Assembly: GCF_052324685.1 (NCBI RefSeq) | Contig: NC_135214.1 | Coordinates: forward strand, 25,401,765-25,465,764 | Direction: 5' to 3' | Source: Brachyhypopomus gauderio | Lineage: Eukaryota; Chordata; Actinopteri; Gymnotiformes; Hypopomidae | DNA length: 64,000 nt | Shown here: positions 10,349 to 23,654 of the stretch, piece by piece | Layout: each line of letters begins with the position of its first letter | How positions within the stretch are numbered: position 1 is the first letter of the stretch | Position numbers and translations under genes: made by a program | The notes under the pieces: model-generated | Told to the model about the DNA's origin: nothing | The model's input: only the letters and a program-made list of their open reading frames with translations | Databases searched by the model: none

Positions 10349-12916
10349 CTAGTGCCTCACCATCCCACTGAACTGGGTAGAAGGCAACTGGGATTTAATC
10401 TGCTGGAAGGAGGAAGGACCAGGCGTGTCCTGAGAAGAGCTGTAGCTGGTTGAGGAAGGAGATCCACTAGTGCTCAACCACACACCAGAGGATTGTTGGT
10501 CCCTGCCAAAAGCCACAGCAGATGCTGGTTGCTTCACGACTGCCCATGTCACAGCATCCTCTCCCGACTGACCAGAGTTGCCACCAACAAGTCCTTTGGA
10601 CACCCCACTAGATGGGATCTGGGCAACTGGGCTATGTTGATTGGATGATGCAGTGTGGGGTCCTGGTTGGTTAGGGGTACCCTGCTTCTGGGCAGTGTGC
10701 AACACAGCCTGGTGGGCAGACCACTGGCCTGTACCTGTAGCCTGGGATGGCAGAGATCCGTAGTAGCTGTTGCTGCCTTGTGCAGAGTCACTAGCAGACT
10801 GCTGGCTAGTGGAGGTCACACAAGCACTCACACTGGAATCCTCCATCTGGGTCTGGGCTGAAGCCTGGTTCTGGCTAGATGTCTGCCATGTGCTTGCAAC
10901 CTGAGAAGGGTGGGCACCATAGGTGGTGGTGCTGCTTTGGGGTACTGCATCCCTAGCAGATGGTTGGCCGGCTGAAATAAAGCCAGAACTCACGCTGGCG
11001 ACAGTGGAACCCTCCATCTGGGCCTGGGCAGTCTGTACTGAAGGCTGGTTATGGCTAGAAACCTGCCATGTCCCTGCACCCTTGGAATACAGAGATCCAT
11101 ACCCACCGTTTTGTGGCACGTCACTGGAAGACTGCTGGCTGGTGGCGGTTGTCACACCAGACCCCACACTGGAACCCTTCATCTGGGCCTGGGCAGTCTG
11201 CAGTGCAGACTGGAAGCTAGATGTCTGCCATGTGCTTACAACCTGGGATGGCAGAACATTGTTGCTACCGCTTTGTGCAGCATCACTAGCAGACCACCGT
11301 GTGGGGGAGGTCACACCAACACTATGCATCTGGGAATGGGCAGGTTGCAGTACAGGCCAAGAAGGTTGGGTACCATAGCTGCTGCTGGCAGACTGTTGGC
11401 TAGTGGAGGTCAAGCCAGAACCTACACCAGAACTCTGCATCTGGGCCTGGTTCTGGTTAGACGTCTGCCATGTGCTCCCACCCTGGGAATACAAAGGTGG
11501 ATAGTAGCTACTTTTTGGTGGAACATCCCCAGACTGCTGGCTGGTTGAGCTTATACCAGGTGCAGACTGGAGGCTAGATGTCAGCTGTGTACTTGCAACC
11601 TGAGAAGGGTAGGCAATATGGGAGGTGCTGCCACCTACTTGTGCAGACTGGAGGCTAGAGGTCAGCTGTGTACTTGCAACCTGAGAAGGGTAGGCAACAT
11701 GGGAGGTGCTGCCACCTACTTGTGCAGACTGGGGGCTAGTAGAAGTTACACTGGAATGCATAGGGGAGCTGGGGCTAGACAAAAGAAGGAGTCTTGATTT
11801 CATGACTGGTGAAGCAGACCAGCTGGAACTCTGGTACTGACCACCAGAGCTGCCTTGCTGAGAGGTTGAAGCTGATACACCTACAGTCTGGGAGTCAGAA
11901 GGAAGCAGGAATTGTGGGTAGCTTTGAGGTTGAGAAGGGACATGGGTAGGAGGCTGAGGATTCTCTGGAGGAAGGTATGTTGACTGGCCTGAGGTCAGTG
12001 TCCAATATACTCCCTGGTTGTTAGGAGCAGACTGTACAGATGTAGCATGTCCCTTAGAACCAGTAGACCAACTTGGGAAACCTTGAGCACTGGATACAGT
12101 GGCCAAGCTGTCAGAAGACCCCTGATGCAGAGCACCTTGTTGAAAAAGGTTGCTAGAAACCTGGGGGTTGCCAAGGACACTCTTGGAGCCCTGTCCCTGA
12201 AAATGAGTTTCAACATTGCCAGAGGAACCTGGCAGCTGGGCTTGGGTTACATGTCCAGGGACTTGCTGGCCACTTTGGAACACAGACTGGTAAATCCCAG
12301 CAGAGCCACTTGCAGTCTCAGATCCTGGCAAAACCATTTGATCACTGGAACCACAACTTGACTGTACAACCTGAGTCCAACTGGGGTCCGAGACTTGCTG
12401 AGGCAGCACAGATCTACTTTGCATGCCTGCAACACTGGGAGCAGAGCCTGCGGTCTTGGTCACATAAGGAAGGTCGTGGACTCCTTGGTGTTGAGCCACA
12501 GAACCAGACACCGTTGCACCATACAAGGACAGTGGCACCCTTTTATTCCTCACTTGAAGGGGAAGGAATAAAGAAATTGCTTATTTTCTTGGATGTGGAC
12601 AAAGTAACAGTATCTGTGGTTTGGTGTGATCAATTTCTTACCTACAAGCCCATCTGCAGTCCTCAACAGAAACACAGCAGTGAGGAGTAACCAAAGCCTA
12701 CAAGACAACAGAGCATTTAAACATAGGAAACATGCTGTCTTAAAAACAGACACAGAGATACCACATCATGGTCTCATTATAGAACTACCTTCTGCACCAC
12801 CACATCATGCCTCCAGACAAGAAAAACAAAAAAAAGAAGCCCAACTCCAAGCTTCATGCACCAACCCGTTCTCTATGAGATGCACAGACAAACACAGCAC
12901 CCTTGCCTACCTGCAT
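10349..12916 (-). CDS. Copy 2: secreted Ser/Gln-rich repeat protein, 768 aa
   Basis: Same three-exon gene as copy 1, with exons 12916-12911, 12738-12642 and 12552-10349 and identical splice sites and phases. Relative to copy 1 it has L17 in the leader, which lengthens the hydrophobic core, V651 and E699. It keeps S426. The protein is identical to that of copy 3. In its upstream spacer it shares with copy 3 the variant GCAGTTAGGAG (near 13851), which no other unit has. Confidence 0.78.
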
Positions 12917-15716
12917 TCCTTTTAATCCTCTCAGTAAAGTAACCTGAAAGGAATCACCTGTTCAAACACTTTTCACCTGTTGTGCAGCTAATTAAAGAAA
13001 CCAAGGCGTGACTAATGAGTGAACGATACTTGGCTTTATGAAGACAGTACTGCTGCAGTAGTACCAGAAACTGCATTTATTGATCCGACCTTAATGTTCT
13101 TTTCCTCTCATTTGCTTGTTTGTCACATGGGTGGAATTGACGGGCTGTTCCTCTGTTCTCCCCTTTGTGTGTTGAATATTTTAATCAAACACATATCATT
13201 TTCTCACTTTATGTTTGGTACAGTTTATTTACAAATGCTTTTGGGCCATTGATAATCCTTTTGTTCATCTAATATTGATGAAGGTTAGATGTAGGCAGAA
13301 TAGTTGTGAGGATCACAAATGATATTTCAGACACAGAATTATGATTCAAATGAAAACATGAATTAAGAAATAAATCTCAAAATTTCATGACACTTCATAT
13401 AATCCTTTGGTTTGCTTTTACATGATGACGTACATCAGCTTTATCTGCAAAAGCAGTGTCACTGAGCATTCACTACAACTAATGGAAGTTCATATTACAT
13501 TATTTTATCCCCGAATTTCCACTCACTGAGAGTTTTTGGAGATCAGCGAGCAAAGGCCCAGATCCCCAGAGGCAAATTCGCTTTCACTCACTGTGTGTGT
13601 AAATCGCTCAAAGATATCATCAGTGAGACTTGCCATTGTCCTGCAGACACCCGAAAATGATCAACTGGCTAAATATCTGGAAAGGTAAAATCAGTCCAAA
13701 TCTTGTAGTGTAAAATGTACTGGAATACTATTAAAATTGGCAGTGATTGTGGTAATGAGCTACAGCCAATGAGAGCACAAGACACAGACTAGGGTTCCTG
13801 TTAGGGTTAGGTTAACACAGGCAAATCCAAGGGAGGAGTTGTACAACAGCAGTTAGGAGTTCACCAAAGTTTCCCACGATCTACTTGTTGTTTTCAACTA
13901 CAGCACACACAGCTTTGATTCCTCAATTCTTGTTGATGTACATTTTGGAGATAATTTACATTGTTTGAATGGTATGGTGCTATTCCATGTCACTTCTGTC
14001 AGGTGTTCACATGACAAACTGTAGCTTGGAGACCAGACAGATTCATCAGTCCTCTTGGTGAAAGAGCTTGAAATGTGTGATTGTTTGTTACCAATCAGTC
14101 ATGTAATGAATGTATCCCATTCTGTGTTTGTTTCAACCAAATAAGTTTCTCCGATTTGTTCCATATGACCTAAGAACTTGTGCGGAAGTAACGGTTCTCC
14201 TGTAACCCTCCGAGTAAGAGCTGCTCAACAAGATTAAAACCACCTGTATGCAAACCACAACTTCAACATTTCAGAATACAGGTCAGCAAGTTGAGCAGTT
14301 TGAATGGTACACCAAACTGATTACTTGGAAAGTCACATTGTTTGTCTGTAGCCAGGGCCAGCCCAAGCCTTTATGGGGCCCTAAGCAGAATTTCATTTGG
14401 GGCCCCACATACAACCTCCTCAGCTCCAAATTCTTATGTAATAGGCTCATGGTGATATCTTGGTGCTCTTGGGTGCCCTGAGCAGCCACATAATTCGAGT
14501 CTGCCTTGGGCCAGCTCTGTCTGTGGCATAACGCACCTCTTCCTGCTCACTGCAGAATGAGCTAACTGGCAACATTAACTAGAGCACCACCAGCAAGAAT
14601 GTCTACGGTATGCCCTCCTTTTTTATAAACCAAACACTGGAAAGACTCATGTCATCGCTGTAATCCAGAACTTCAAATTATGAAAAAGATCGCAGAAATA
14701 CACTGACATTTAGAGAGGACAAATATTAGGGTCTTTGGATAGAGACGTTTAATGCAGTTAGCTTTCATCTCAGCATTTAATTTTGTCCATGGATTTGTGT
14801 TTGAAACCAAAAGGTCTCATCAGTTATGAAGTGTTTGAAATCAACTGAATACATAAAATATATAATTGACATCATGTAGATTATGTTGTCAAATGAACGA
14901 ACAGCTTTACAGTAAGACCCCAACATTCACAGGGGTTAAGCTCCACACCATGAGTTTTGAAAACGTGTGCATTTTGGACAGACAACTAAGGCCTATAAAG
15001 ACCCGTCTTCATATGTTAAACCCCAACACACTTCAGGTTACTTAAAAAATGTTAACTTGCATTAGTTTTTAAAATCATACAGGTAAAATGCAAGACAGTA
15101 GTGTACAGTAAGCTTACATACACGTATACTGTCTGTCATCTTGTGCCCTCTCCCATCTTCTACGAGACGCTGAATGCTATGCCATTTTCTTTGTGTATGA
15201 TAAAATTAGGGAACACTCATACATGCTTATGATGCACCAGCCACCATTTTCTTTACCAATAAAGCATTGTCTACAGTAAAAATCCATTCTCAAATTAAGT
15301 TCTAAATGCCCATTGACAGACCTCCTTGCTGTTAGCAGACCAAGTTACCATTCGTTGATACACTTTGTATCCACCCCTCATCCACGCCAAGCTCACTTGG
15401 AGATCACTCACCTCGTGATAACCTGTGACGACATGAGAACCTAAACAGGGAAGTTACGCCGAGTCTTCTCAGCCACACAGCTCGACAAAGTGGTTCAGGC
15501 ATTCAGATTCTGACCAGTATAGTTGCAACACGCATCAGGGGAAGAACTTCTGCAATCACCACTTGCTAATGAGACCAACTCACTGAATCGGACACCATTT
15601 AACAGAAAAAAAAGCTAGCAGAGACAGCGATGTTGCAATCAAATTTTATTTAAAAGGAGGAAGAACCATGTCAAGAACCGTTTCAGCATCCCACTGCAAG
15701 ATGGTAGACTTGACCC

Positions 15717-18285
15717 CTAGTGCCTCACCATCCCACTGAACTGGGTAGAAGGCAACTGGGATTTAATCTGCTGGAAGGAGGAAGGACCAGGCGTGTCCTG
15801 AGAAGAGCTGTAGCTGGTTGAGGAAGGAGATCCACTAGTGCTCAACCACACACCAGAGGATTGTTGGTCCCTGCCAAAAGCCACAGCAGATGCTGGTTGC
15901 TTCACGACTGCCCATGTCACAGCATCCTCTCCCGACTGACCAGAGTTGCCACCAACAAGTCCTTTGGACACCCCACTAGATGGGATCTGGGCAACTGGGC
16001 TATGTTGATTGGATGATGCAGTGTGGGGTCCTGGTTGGTTAGGGGTACCCTGCTTCTGGGCAGTGTGCAACACAGCCTGGTGGGCAGACCACTGGCCTGT
16101 ACCTGTAGCCTGGGATGGCAGAGATCCGTAGTAGCTGTTGCTGCCTTGTGCAGAGTCACTAGCAGACTGCTGGCTAGTGGAGGTCACACAAGCACTCACA
16201 CTGGAATCCTCCATCTGGGTCTGGGCTGAAGCCTGGTTCTGGCTAGATGTCTGCCATGTGCTTGCAACCTGAGAAGGGTGGGCACCATAGGTGGTGGTGC
16301 TGCTTTGGGGTACTGCATCCCTAGCAGATGGTTGGCCGGCTGAAATAAAGCCAGAACTCACGCTGGCGACAGTGGAACCCTCCATCTGGGCCTGGGCAGT
16401 CTGTACTGAAGGCTGGTTATGGCTAGAAACCTGCCATGTCCCTGCACCCTTGGAATACAGAGATCCATACCCACCGTTTTGTGGCACGTCACTGGAAGAC
16501 TGCTGGCTGGTGGCGGTTGTCACACCAGACCCCACACTGGAACCCTTCATCTGGGCCTGGGCAGTCTGCAGTGCAGACTGGAAGCTAGATGTCTGCCATG
16601 TGCTTACAACCTGGGATGGCAGAACATTGTTGCTACCGCTTTGTGCAGCATCACTAGCAGACCACCGTGTGGGGGAGGTCACACCAACACTATGCATCTG
16701 GGAATGGGCAGGTTGCAGTACAGGCCAAGAAGGTTGGGTACCATAGCTGCTGCTGGCAGACTGTTGGCTAGTGGAGGTCAAGCCAGAACCTACACCAGAA
16801 CTCTGCATCTGGGCCTGGTTCTGGTTAGACGTCTGCCATGTGCTCCCACCCTGGGAATACAAAGGTGGATAGTAGCTACTTTTTGGTGGAACATCCCCAG
16901 ACTGCTGGCTGGTTGAGCTTATACCAGGTGCAGACTGGAGGCTAGATGTCAGCTGTGTACTTGCAACCTGAGAAGGGTAGGCAATATGGGAGGTGCTGCC
17001 ACCTACTTGTGCAGACTGGAGGCTAGAGGTCAGCTGTGTACTTGCAACCTGAGAAGGGTAGGCAACATGGGAGGTGCTGCCACCTACTTGTGCAGACTGG
17101 GGGCTAGTAGAAGTTACACTGGAATGCATAGGGGAGCTGGGGCTAGACAAAAGAAGGAGTCTTGATTTCATGACTGGTGAAGCAGACCAGCTGGAACTCT
17201 GGTACTGACCACCAGAGCTGCCTTGCTGAGAGGTTGAAGCAGATACACCTACAGTCTGGGAGTCAGAAGGAAGCAGGAATTGTGGGTAGCTTTGAGGTTG
17301 AGAAGGGACATGGGTAGGAGGCTGAGGATTCTCTGGAGGAAGGTATGTTGACTGGCCTGAGGTCAGTGTCCAATATACTCCCTGGTTGTTAGGAGCAGAC
17401 TGTACAGATGTAGCATGTCCCTTAGAACCAGTAGACCAACTTGGGAAACCTTGAGCACTGGATACAGTGGCCAAGCTGTCAGAAGACCCCTGATGCAGAG
17501 CACCTTGTTGAAAAAGGTTGCTAGAAACCTGGGGGTTGCCAAGGACACTCTTGGAGCCCTGTCCCTGAAAATGAGTTTCAACATTGCCAGAGGAACCTGG
17601 CAGCTGGGCTTGGGTTACATGTCCAGGGACTTGCTGGCCACTTTGGAACACAGACTGGTAAATCCCAGCAGAGCCACTTGCAGTCTCAGATCCTGGCAAA
17701 ACCATTTGATCACTGGAACCACAACTTGACTGTACAACCTGAGTCCAACTGGGGTCCGAGACTTGCTGAGGCAGCACAGATCTACTTTGCATGCCTGCAA
17801 CACTGGGAGCAGAGCCTGCGGTCTTGGTCACATAAGGAAGGTCGTGGACTCCTTGGTGTTGAGCCACAGAACCAGACACCGTTGCACCATACAAGGACAG
17901 TGGCACCCTTTTATTCCTCACTTGAAGGGGAAGGAATAAAGAAATTGCTTATTTTCTTGGATGTGGACAAAGTAACAGTATCTGTGGTTTGGTGTGATCA
18001 ATTTCTTACCTACAAGCCCATCTGCAGTCCTCAACAGAAACACAGCAGTGAGGAGTAACCAAAGCCTACAAGACAACAGAGCATTTAAACATAGGAAACA
18101 TGCTGTCTTAAAAACAGACACAGAGATACCACATCATGGTCTCATTATAGAACTACCTTCTGCACCACCACATCATGCCTCCAGACAAGAAAAACAAAAA
18201 AAAAGAAGCCCAACTCCAAGCTTCATGCACCAACCCGTTCTCTATGAGATGCACAGACAAACACAGCACCCTTGCCTACCTGCAT
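15717..18285 (-). CDS. Copy 3: secreted Ser/Gln-rich repeat protein, 768 aa
   Basis: Same gene, with exons 18285-18280, 18106-18010 and 17920-15717. The protein matches copy 2 (L17, S426, V651, E699). Intron 1 is one base longer than in the others because an A-run near 18195 has an extra A. This does not affect coding. Confidence 0.78.
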
Positions 18286-21086
18286 TCCTTTTAATCCTCT
18301 CAGTAAAGTAACCTGAAAGGAATCACCTGTTCAAACACTTTTCACCTGTTGTGCAGCTAATTAAAGAAACCAAGGCGTGACTAATGAGTGAACGATACTT
18401 GGCTTTATGAAGACAGTACTGCTGCAGTAGTACCAGAAACTGCATTTATTGATCCGACCTTAATGTTCTTTTCCTCTCATTTGCTTGTTTGTCACATGGG
18501 TGGAATTGACGGGCTGTTCCTCTGTTCTCCCCTTTGTGTGTTGAATATTTTAATCAAACACATATCATTTTCTCACTTTATGTTTGGTACAGTTTATTTA
18601 CAAATGCTTTTGGGCCATTGATAATCCTTTTGTTCATCTAATATTGATGAAGGTTAGATGTAGGCAGAATAGTTGTGAGGATCACAAATGATATTTCAGA
18701 CACAGAATTATGATTCAAATGAAAACATGAATTAAGAAATAAATCTCAAAATTTCATGACACTTCATATAATCCTTTGGTTTGCTTTTACATGATGACGT
18801 ACATCAGCTTTATCTGCAAAAGCAGTGTCACTGAGCATTCACTACAACTAATGGAAGTTCATATTACATTATTTTATCCCCGAATTTCCACTCACTGAGA
18901 GTTTTTGGAGATCAGCGAGCAAAGGCCCAGATCCCCAGAGGCAAATTCGCTTTCACTCACTGTGTGTGTAAATCGCTCAAAGATATCATCAGTGAGACTT
19001 GCCATTGTCCTGCAGACACCCGAAAATGATCAACTGGCTAAATATCTGGAAAGGTAAAATCAGTCCAAATCTTGTAGTGTAAAATGTACTGGAATACTAT
19101 TAAAATTGGCAGTGATTGTGGTAATGAGCTACAGCCAATGAGAGCACAAGACACAGACTAGGGTTCCTGTTAGGGTTAGGTTAACACAGGCAAATCCAAG
19201 GGAGGAGTTGTACAACAGCAGTTAGGAGTTCACCAAAGTTTCCCACGATCTACTTGTTGTTTTCAACTACAGCACACACAGCTTTGATTCCTCAATTCTT
19301 GTTGATGTACATTTTGGAGATAATTTACATTGTTTGAATGGTATGGTGCTATTCCATGTCACTTCTGTCAGGTGTTCACATGACAAACTGTAGCTTGGAG
19401 ACCAGACAGATTCATCAGTCCTCTTGGTGAAAGAGCTTGAAATGTGTGATTGTTTGTTACCAATCAGTCATGTAATGAATGTATCCCATTCTGTGTTTGT
19501 TTCAACCAAATAAGTTTCTCCGATTTGTTCCATATGACCTAAGAACTTGTGCGGAAGTAACGGTTCTCCTGTAACCCTCCGAGTAAGAGCTGCTCAACGA
19601 GATTAAAACCACCTGTATGCAAACCACAACTTCAACATTTCAGAATACAGGTCAGCAAGTTGAGCAGTTTGAATGGTACACCAAACTGATTACTTGGAAA
19701 GTCACATTGTTTGTCTGTAGCCAGGGCCAGCCCAAGCCTTTATGGGGCCCTAAGCAGAATTTCATTTGGGGCCCCACATACAACCTCCTCAGCTCCAAAT
19801 TCTTATGTAATAGGCTCATGGTGATATCTTGGTGCTCTTGGGTGCCCTGAGCAGCCACATAATTCGAGTCTGCCTTGGGCCAGCTCTGTCTGTGGCATAA
19901 CGCACCTCTTCCTGCTCACTGCAGAATGAGCTAACTGGCAACATTAACTAGAGCACCACCAGCAAGAATGTCTACGGTATGCCCTCCTTTTTTATAAACC
20001 AAACACTGGAAAGACTCATGTCATCGCTGTAATCCAGAACTTCAAATTATGAAAAAGATCGCAGAAATACACTGACATTTAGAGAGGACAAATATTAGGG
20101 TCTTTGGATAGAGACGTTTAATGCAGTTAGCTTTCATCTCAGCATTTAATTTTGTCCATGGATTTGTGTTTGAAACCAAAAGGTCTCATCAGTTATGAAG
20201 TGTTTGAAATCAACTGAATACATAAAATATATAATTGACATCATGTAGATTATGTTGTCAAATGAACGAACAGCTTTACAGTAAGACCCCAACATTCACA
20301 GGGGTTAAGCTCCACACCATGAGTTTTGAAAACGTGTGCATTTTGGACAGACAACTAAGGCCTATAAAGACCCGTCTTCATATGTTAAACCCCAACACAC
20401 TTCAGGTTACTTAAAAAAATGTTAACTTGCATTAGTTTTTAAAATCATACAGGTAAAATGCAAGACAGTAGTGTACAGTAAGCTTACATACACGTATACT
20501 GTCTGTCATCTTGTGCCCTCTCCCATCTTCTACGAGACGCTGAATGCTATGCCATTTTCTTTGTGTATGATAAAATTAGGGAACACTCATACATGCTTAT
20601 GATGCACCAGCCACCATTTTCTTTACCAATAAAGCATTGTCTACAGTAAAAATCCATTCTCAAATTAAGTTCTAAATGCCCATTGACAGACCTCCTTGCT
20701 GTTAGCAGACCAAGTTACCATTCGTTGATACCCTTTGTATCCACCCCTCATCCACGCCAAGCTCACTTGGAGATCACTCACCTCGTGATAACCTGTGACG
20801 ACATGAGAACCTAAACAGGGAAGTTACGCCGAGTCTTCTCAGCCACACAGCTCGACAAAGTGGTTCAGGCATTCAGATTCTGACCAGTATAGTTGCAACA
20901 CGCATCAGGGGAAGAACTTCTGCAATCACCACTTGCTAATGAGACCAACTCACTGAATCGGACACCATTTAACAGAAAAAAAAGCTAGCAGAGACAGCGA
21001 TGTTGCAATCAAATTTTATTTAAAAGGAGGAAGAACCATGTCAAGAACCGTTTCAGCATCCCACTGCAAGATGGTAGACTTGACCC

Positions 21087-23654
21087 CTAGTGCCTCACCA
21101 TCCCACTGAACTGGGTAGAAGGCAACTGGGATTTAATCTGCTGGAAGGAGGAAGGACCAGGCGTGTCCTGAGAAGAGCTGTAGCTGGTTGAGGAAGGAGA
21201 TCCACTAGTGCTCAACCACACACCAGAGGATTGTTGGTCCCTGCCAAAAGCCACAGCAGATGCTGGTTGCTTCACGACTGCCCATGTCACAGCATCCTCT
21301 CCCGACTGACCAGAGTTGCCACCAACAAGTCCTTTGGACACCCCACTAGATGGGATCTGGGCAACTGGGCTATGTTGATTGGATGATGCAGTGTGGGGTC
21401 CTGGTTGGTTAGGGGTACCCTGCTTCTGGGCAGTGTGCAACACAGCCTGGTGGGCAGACCACTGGCCTGTACCTGTAGCCTGGGATGGCAGAGATCCGTA
21501 GTAGCTGTTGCTGCCTTGTGCAGAGTCACTAGCAGACTGCTGGCTAGTGGAGGTCACACAAGCACTCACACTGGAATCCTCCATCTGGGTCTGGGCTGAA
21601 GCCTGGTTCTGGCTAGATGTCTGCCATGTGCTTGCAACCTGAGAAGGGTGGGCACCATAGGTGGTGGTGCTGCTTTGGGGTACTGCATCCCTAGCAGATG
21701 GTTGGCCGGCTGAAATAAAGCCAGAACTCACGCTGGCGACAGTGGAACCCTCCATCTGGGCCTCGGCAGTCTGTACTGAAGGCTGGTTATGGCTAGAAAC
21801 CTGCCATGTCCCTGCACCCTTGGAATACAGAGATCCATACCCACCGTTTTGTGGCACGTCACTGGAAGACTGCTGGCTGGTGGCGGTTGTCACACCAGAC
21901 CCCACACTGGAACCCTTCATCTGGGCCTGGGCAGTCTGCAGTGCAGACTGGAAGCTAGATGTCTGCCATGTGCTTACAACCTGGGATGGCAGAACATTGT
22001 TGCTACCGCTTTGTGCAGCATCACTAGCAGACCACCGTGTGGGGGAGGTCACACCAACACTATGCATCTGGGAATGGGCAGGTTGCAGTACAGGCCAAGA
22101 AGGTTGGGTACCATAGCCGCTGCTGGCAGACTGTTGGCTAGTGGAGGTCAAGCCAGAACCTACACCAGAACTCTGCATCTGGGCCTGGTTCTGGTTAGAC
22201 GTCTGCCATGTGCTCCCACCCTGGGAATACAAAGGTGGATAGTAGCTACTTTTTGGTGGAACATCCCCAGACTGCTGGCTGGTTGAGCTTATACCAGGTG
22301 CAGACTGGAGGCTAGATGTCAGCTGTGTACTTGCAACCTGAGAAGGGTAGGCAATATGGGAGGTGCTGCCACCTACTTGTGCAGACTGGAGGCTAGAGGT
22401 CAGCTGTGTACTTGCAACCTGAGAAGGGTAGGCAACATGGGAGGTGCTGCCACCTACTTGTGCAGACTGGGGGCTAGTAGAAGTTACACTGGAATGCATA
22501 GGGGAGCTGGGGCTAGACAAAAGAAGGAGTCTTGATTTCATGACTGGTGAAGCAGACCAGCTGGAACTCTGGTACTGACCACCAGAGCTGCCTTGCTGAG
22601 AGGTTGAAGCAGATACACCTACAGTCTGGGAGTCAGAAGGAAGCAGGAATTGTGGGTAGCTTTGAGGTTGAGAAGGGACATGGGTAGGAGGCTGAGGATT
22701 CTCTGGAGGAAGGTATGTTGACTGGCCTGAGGTCAGTGTCCAATATACTCCCTGGTTGTTAGGAGCAGACTGTACAGATGTAGCATGTCCCTTAGAACCA
22801 GTAGACCAACTTGGGAAACCTTGAGCACTGGATACAGTGGCCAAGCTGTCAGAAGACCCCTGATGCAGAGCACCTTGTTGAAAAAGGTTGCTAGAAACCT
22901 GGGGGTTGCCAAGGACACTCTTGGAGCCCTGTCCCTGAAAATGAGTTTCAACATTGCCAGAGGAACCTGGCAGCTGGGCTTGGGTTACATGTCCAGGGAC
23001 TTGCTGGCCACTTTGGAACACAGACTGGTAAATCCCAGCAGAGCCACTTGCAGTCTCAGATCCTGGCAAAACCATTTGATCACTGGAACCACAACTTGAC
23101 TGTACAACCTGAGTCCAACTGGGGTCCGAGACTTGCTGAGGCAGCACAGATCTACTTTGCATGCCTGCAACACTGGGAGCAGAGCCTGCGGTCTTGGTCA
23201 CATAAGGAAGGTCGTGGACTCCTTGGTGTTGAGCCACAGAACCAGACACCGTTGCACCATACAAGGACAGTGGCACCCTTTTATTCCTCACTTGAAGGGG
23301 AAGGAATAAAGAAATTGCTTATTTTCTTGGATGTGGACAAAGTAACAGTATCTGTGGTTTGGTGTGATCAATTTCTTACCTACAAGCCCATCTGCAGTCC
23401 TCAACAGAAACACAGCAGTGAGGAGTAACCAATGCCTACAAGACAACAGAGCATTTAAACATAGGAAACATGCTGTCTTAAAAACAGACACAGAGATACC
23501 ACATCATGGTCTCATTATAGAACTACCTTCTGCACCACCACATCATGCCTCCAGACAAGAAAAACAAAAAAAAGAAGCCCAACTCCAAGCTTCATGCACC
23601 AACCCGTTCTCTATGAGATGCACAGACAAACACAGCACCCTTGCCTACCTGCAT
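21087..23654 (-). CDS. Copy 4: secreted Ser/Gln-rich repeat protein, 768 aa
   Basis: Same gene, with exons 23654-23649, 23476-23380 and 23290-21087. It has H17 like copies 1 and 6, the first appearance of G426 (shared by copies 4-9), V651 and E699. A private Q-to-E change sits at residue 544 within the third of the ~55-residue repeats. All splice signals are intact. Confidence 0.78.
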
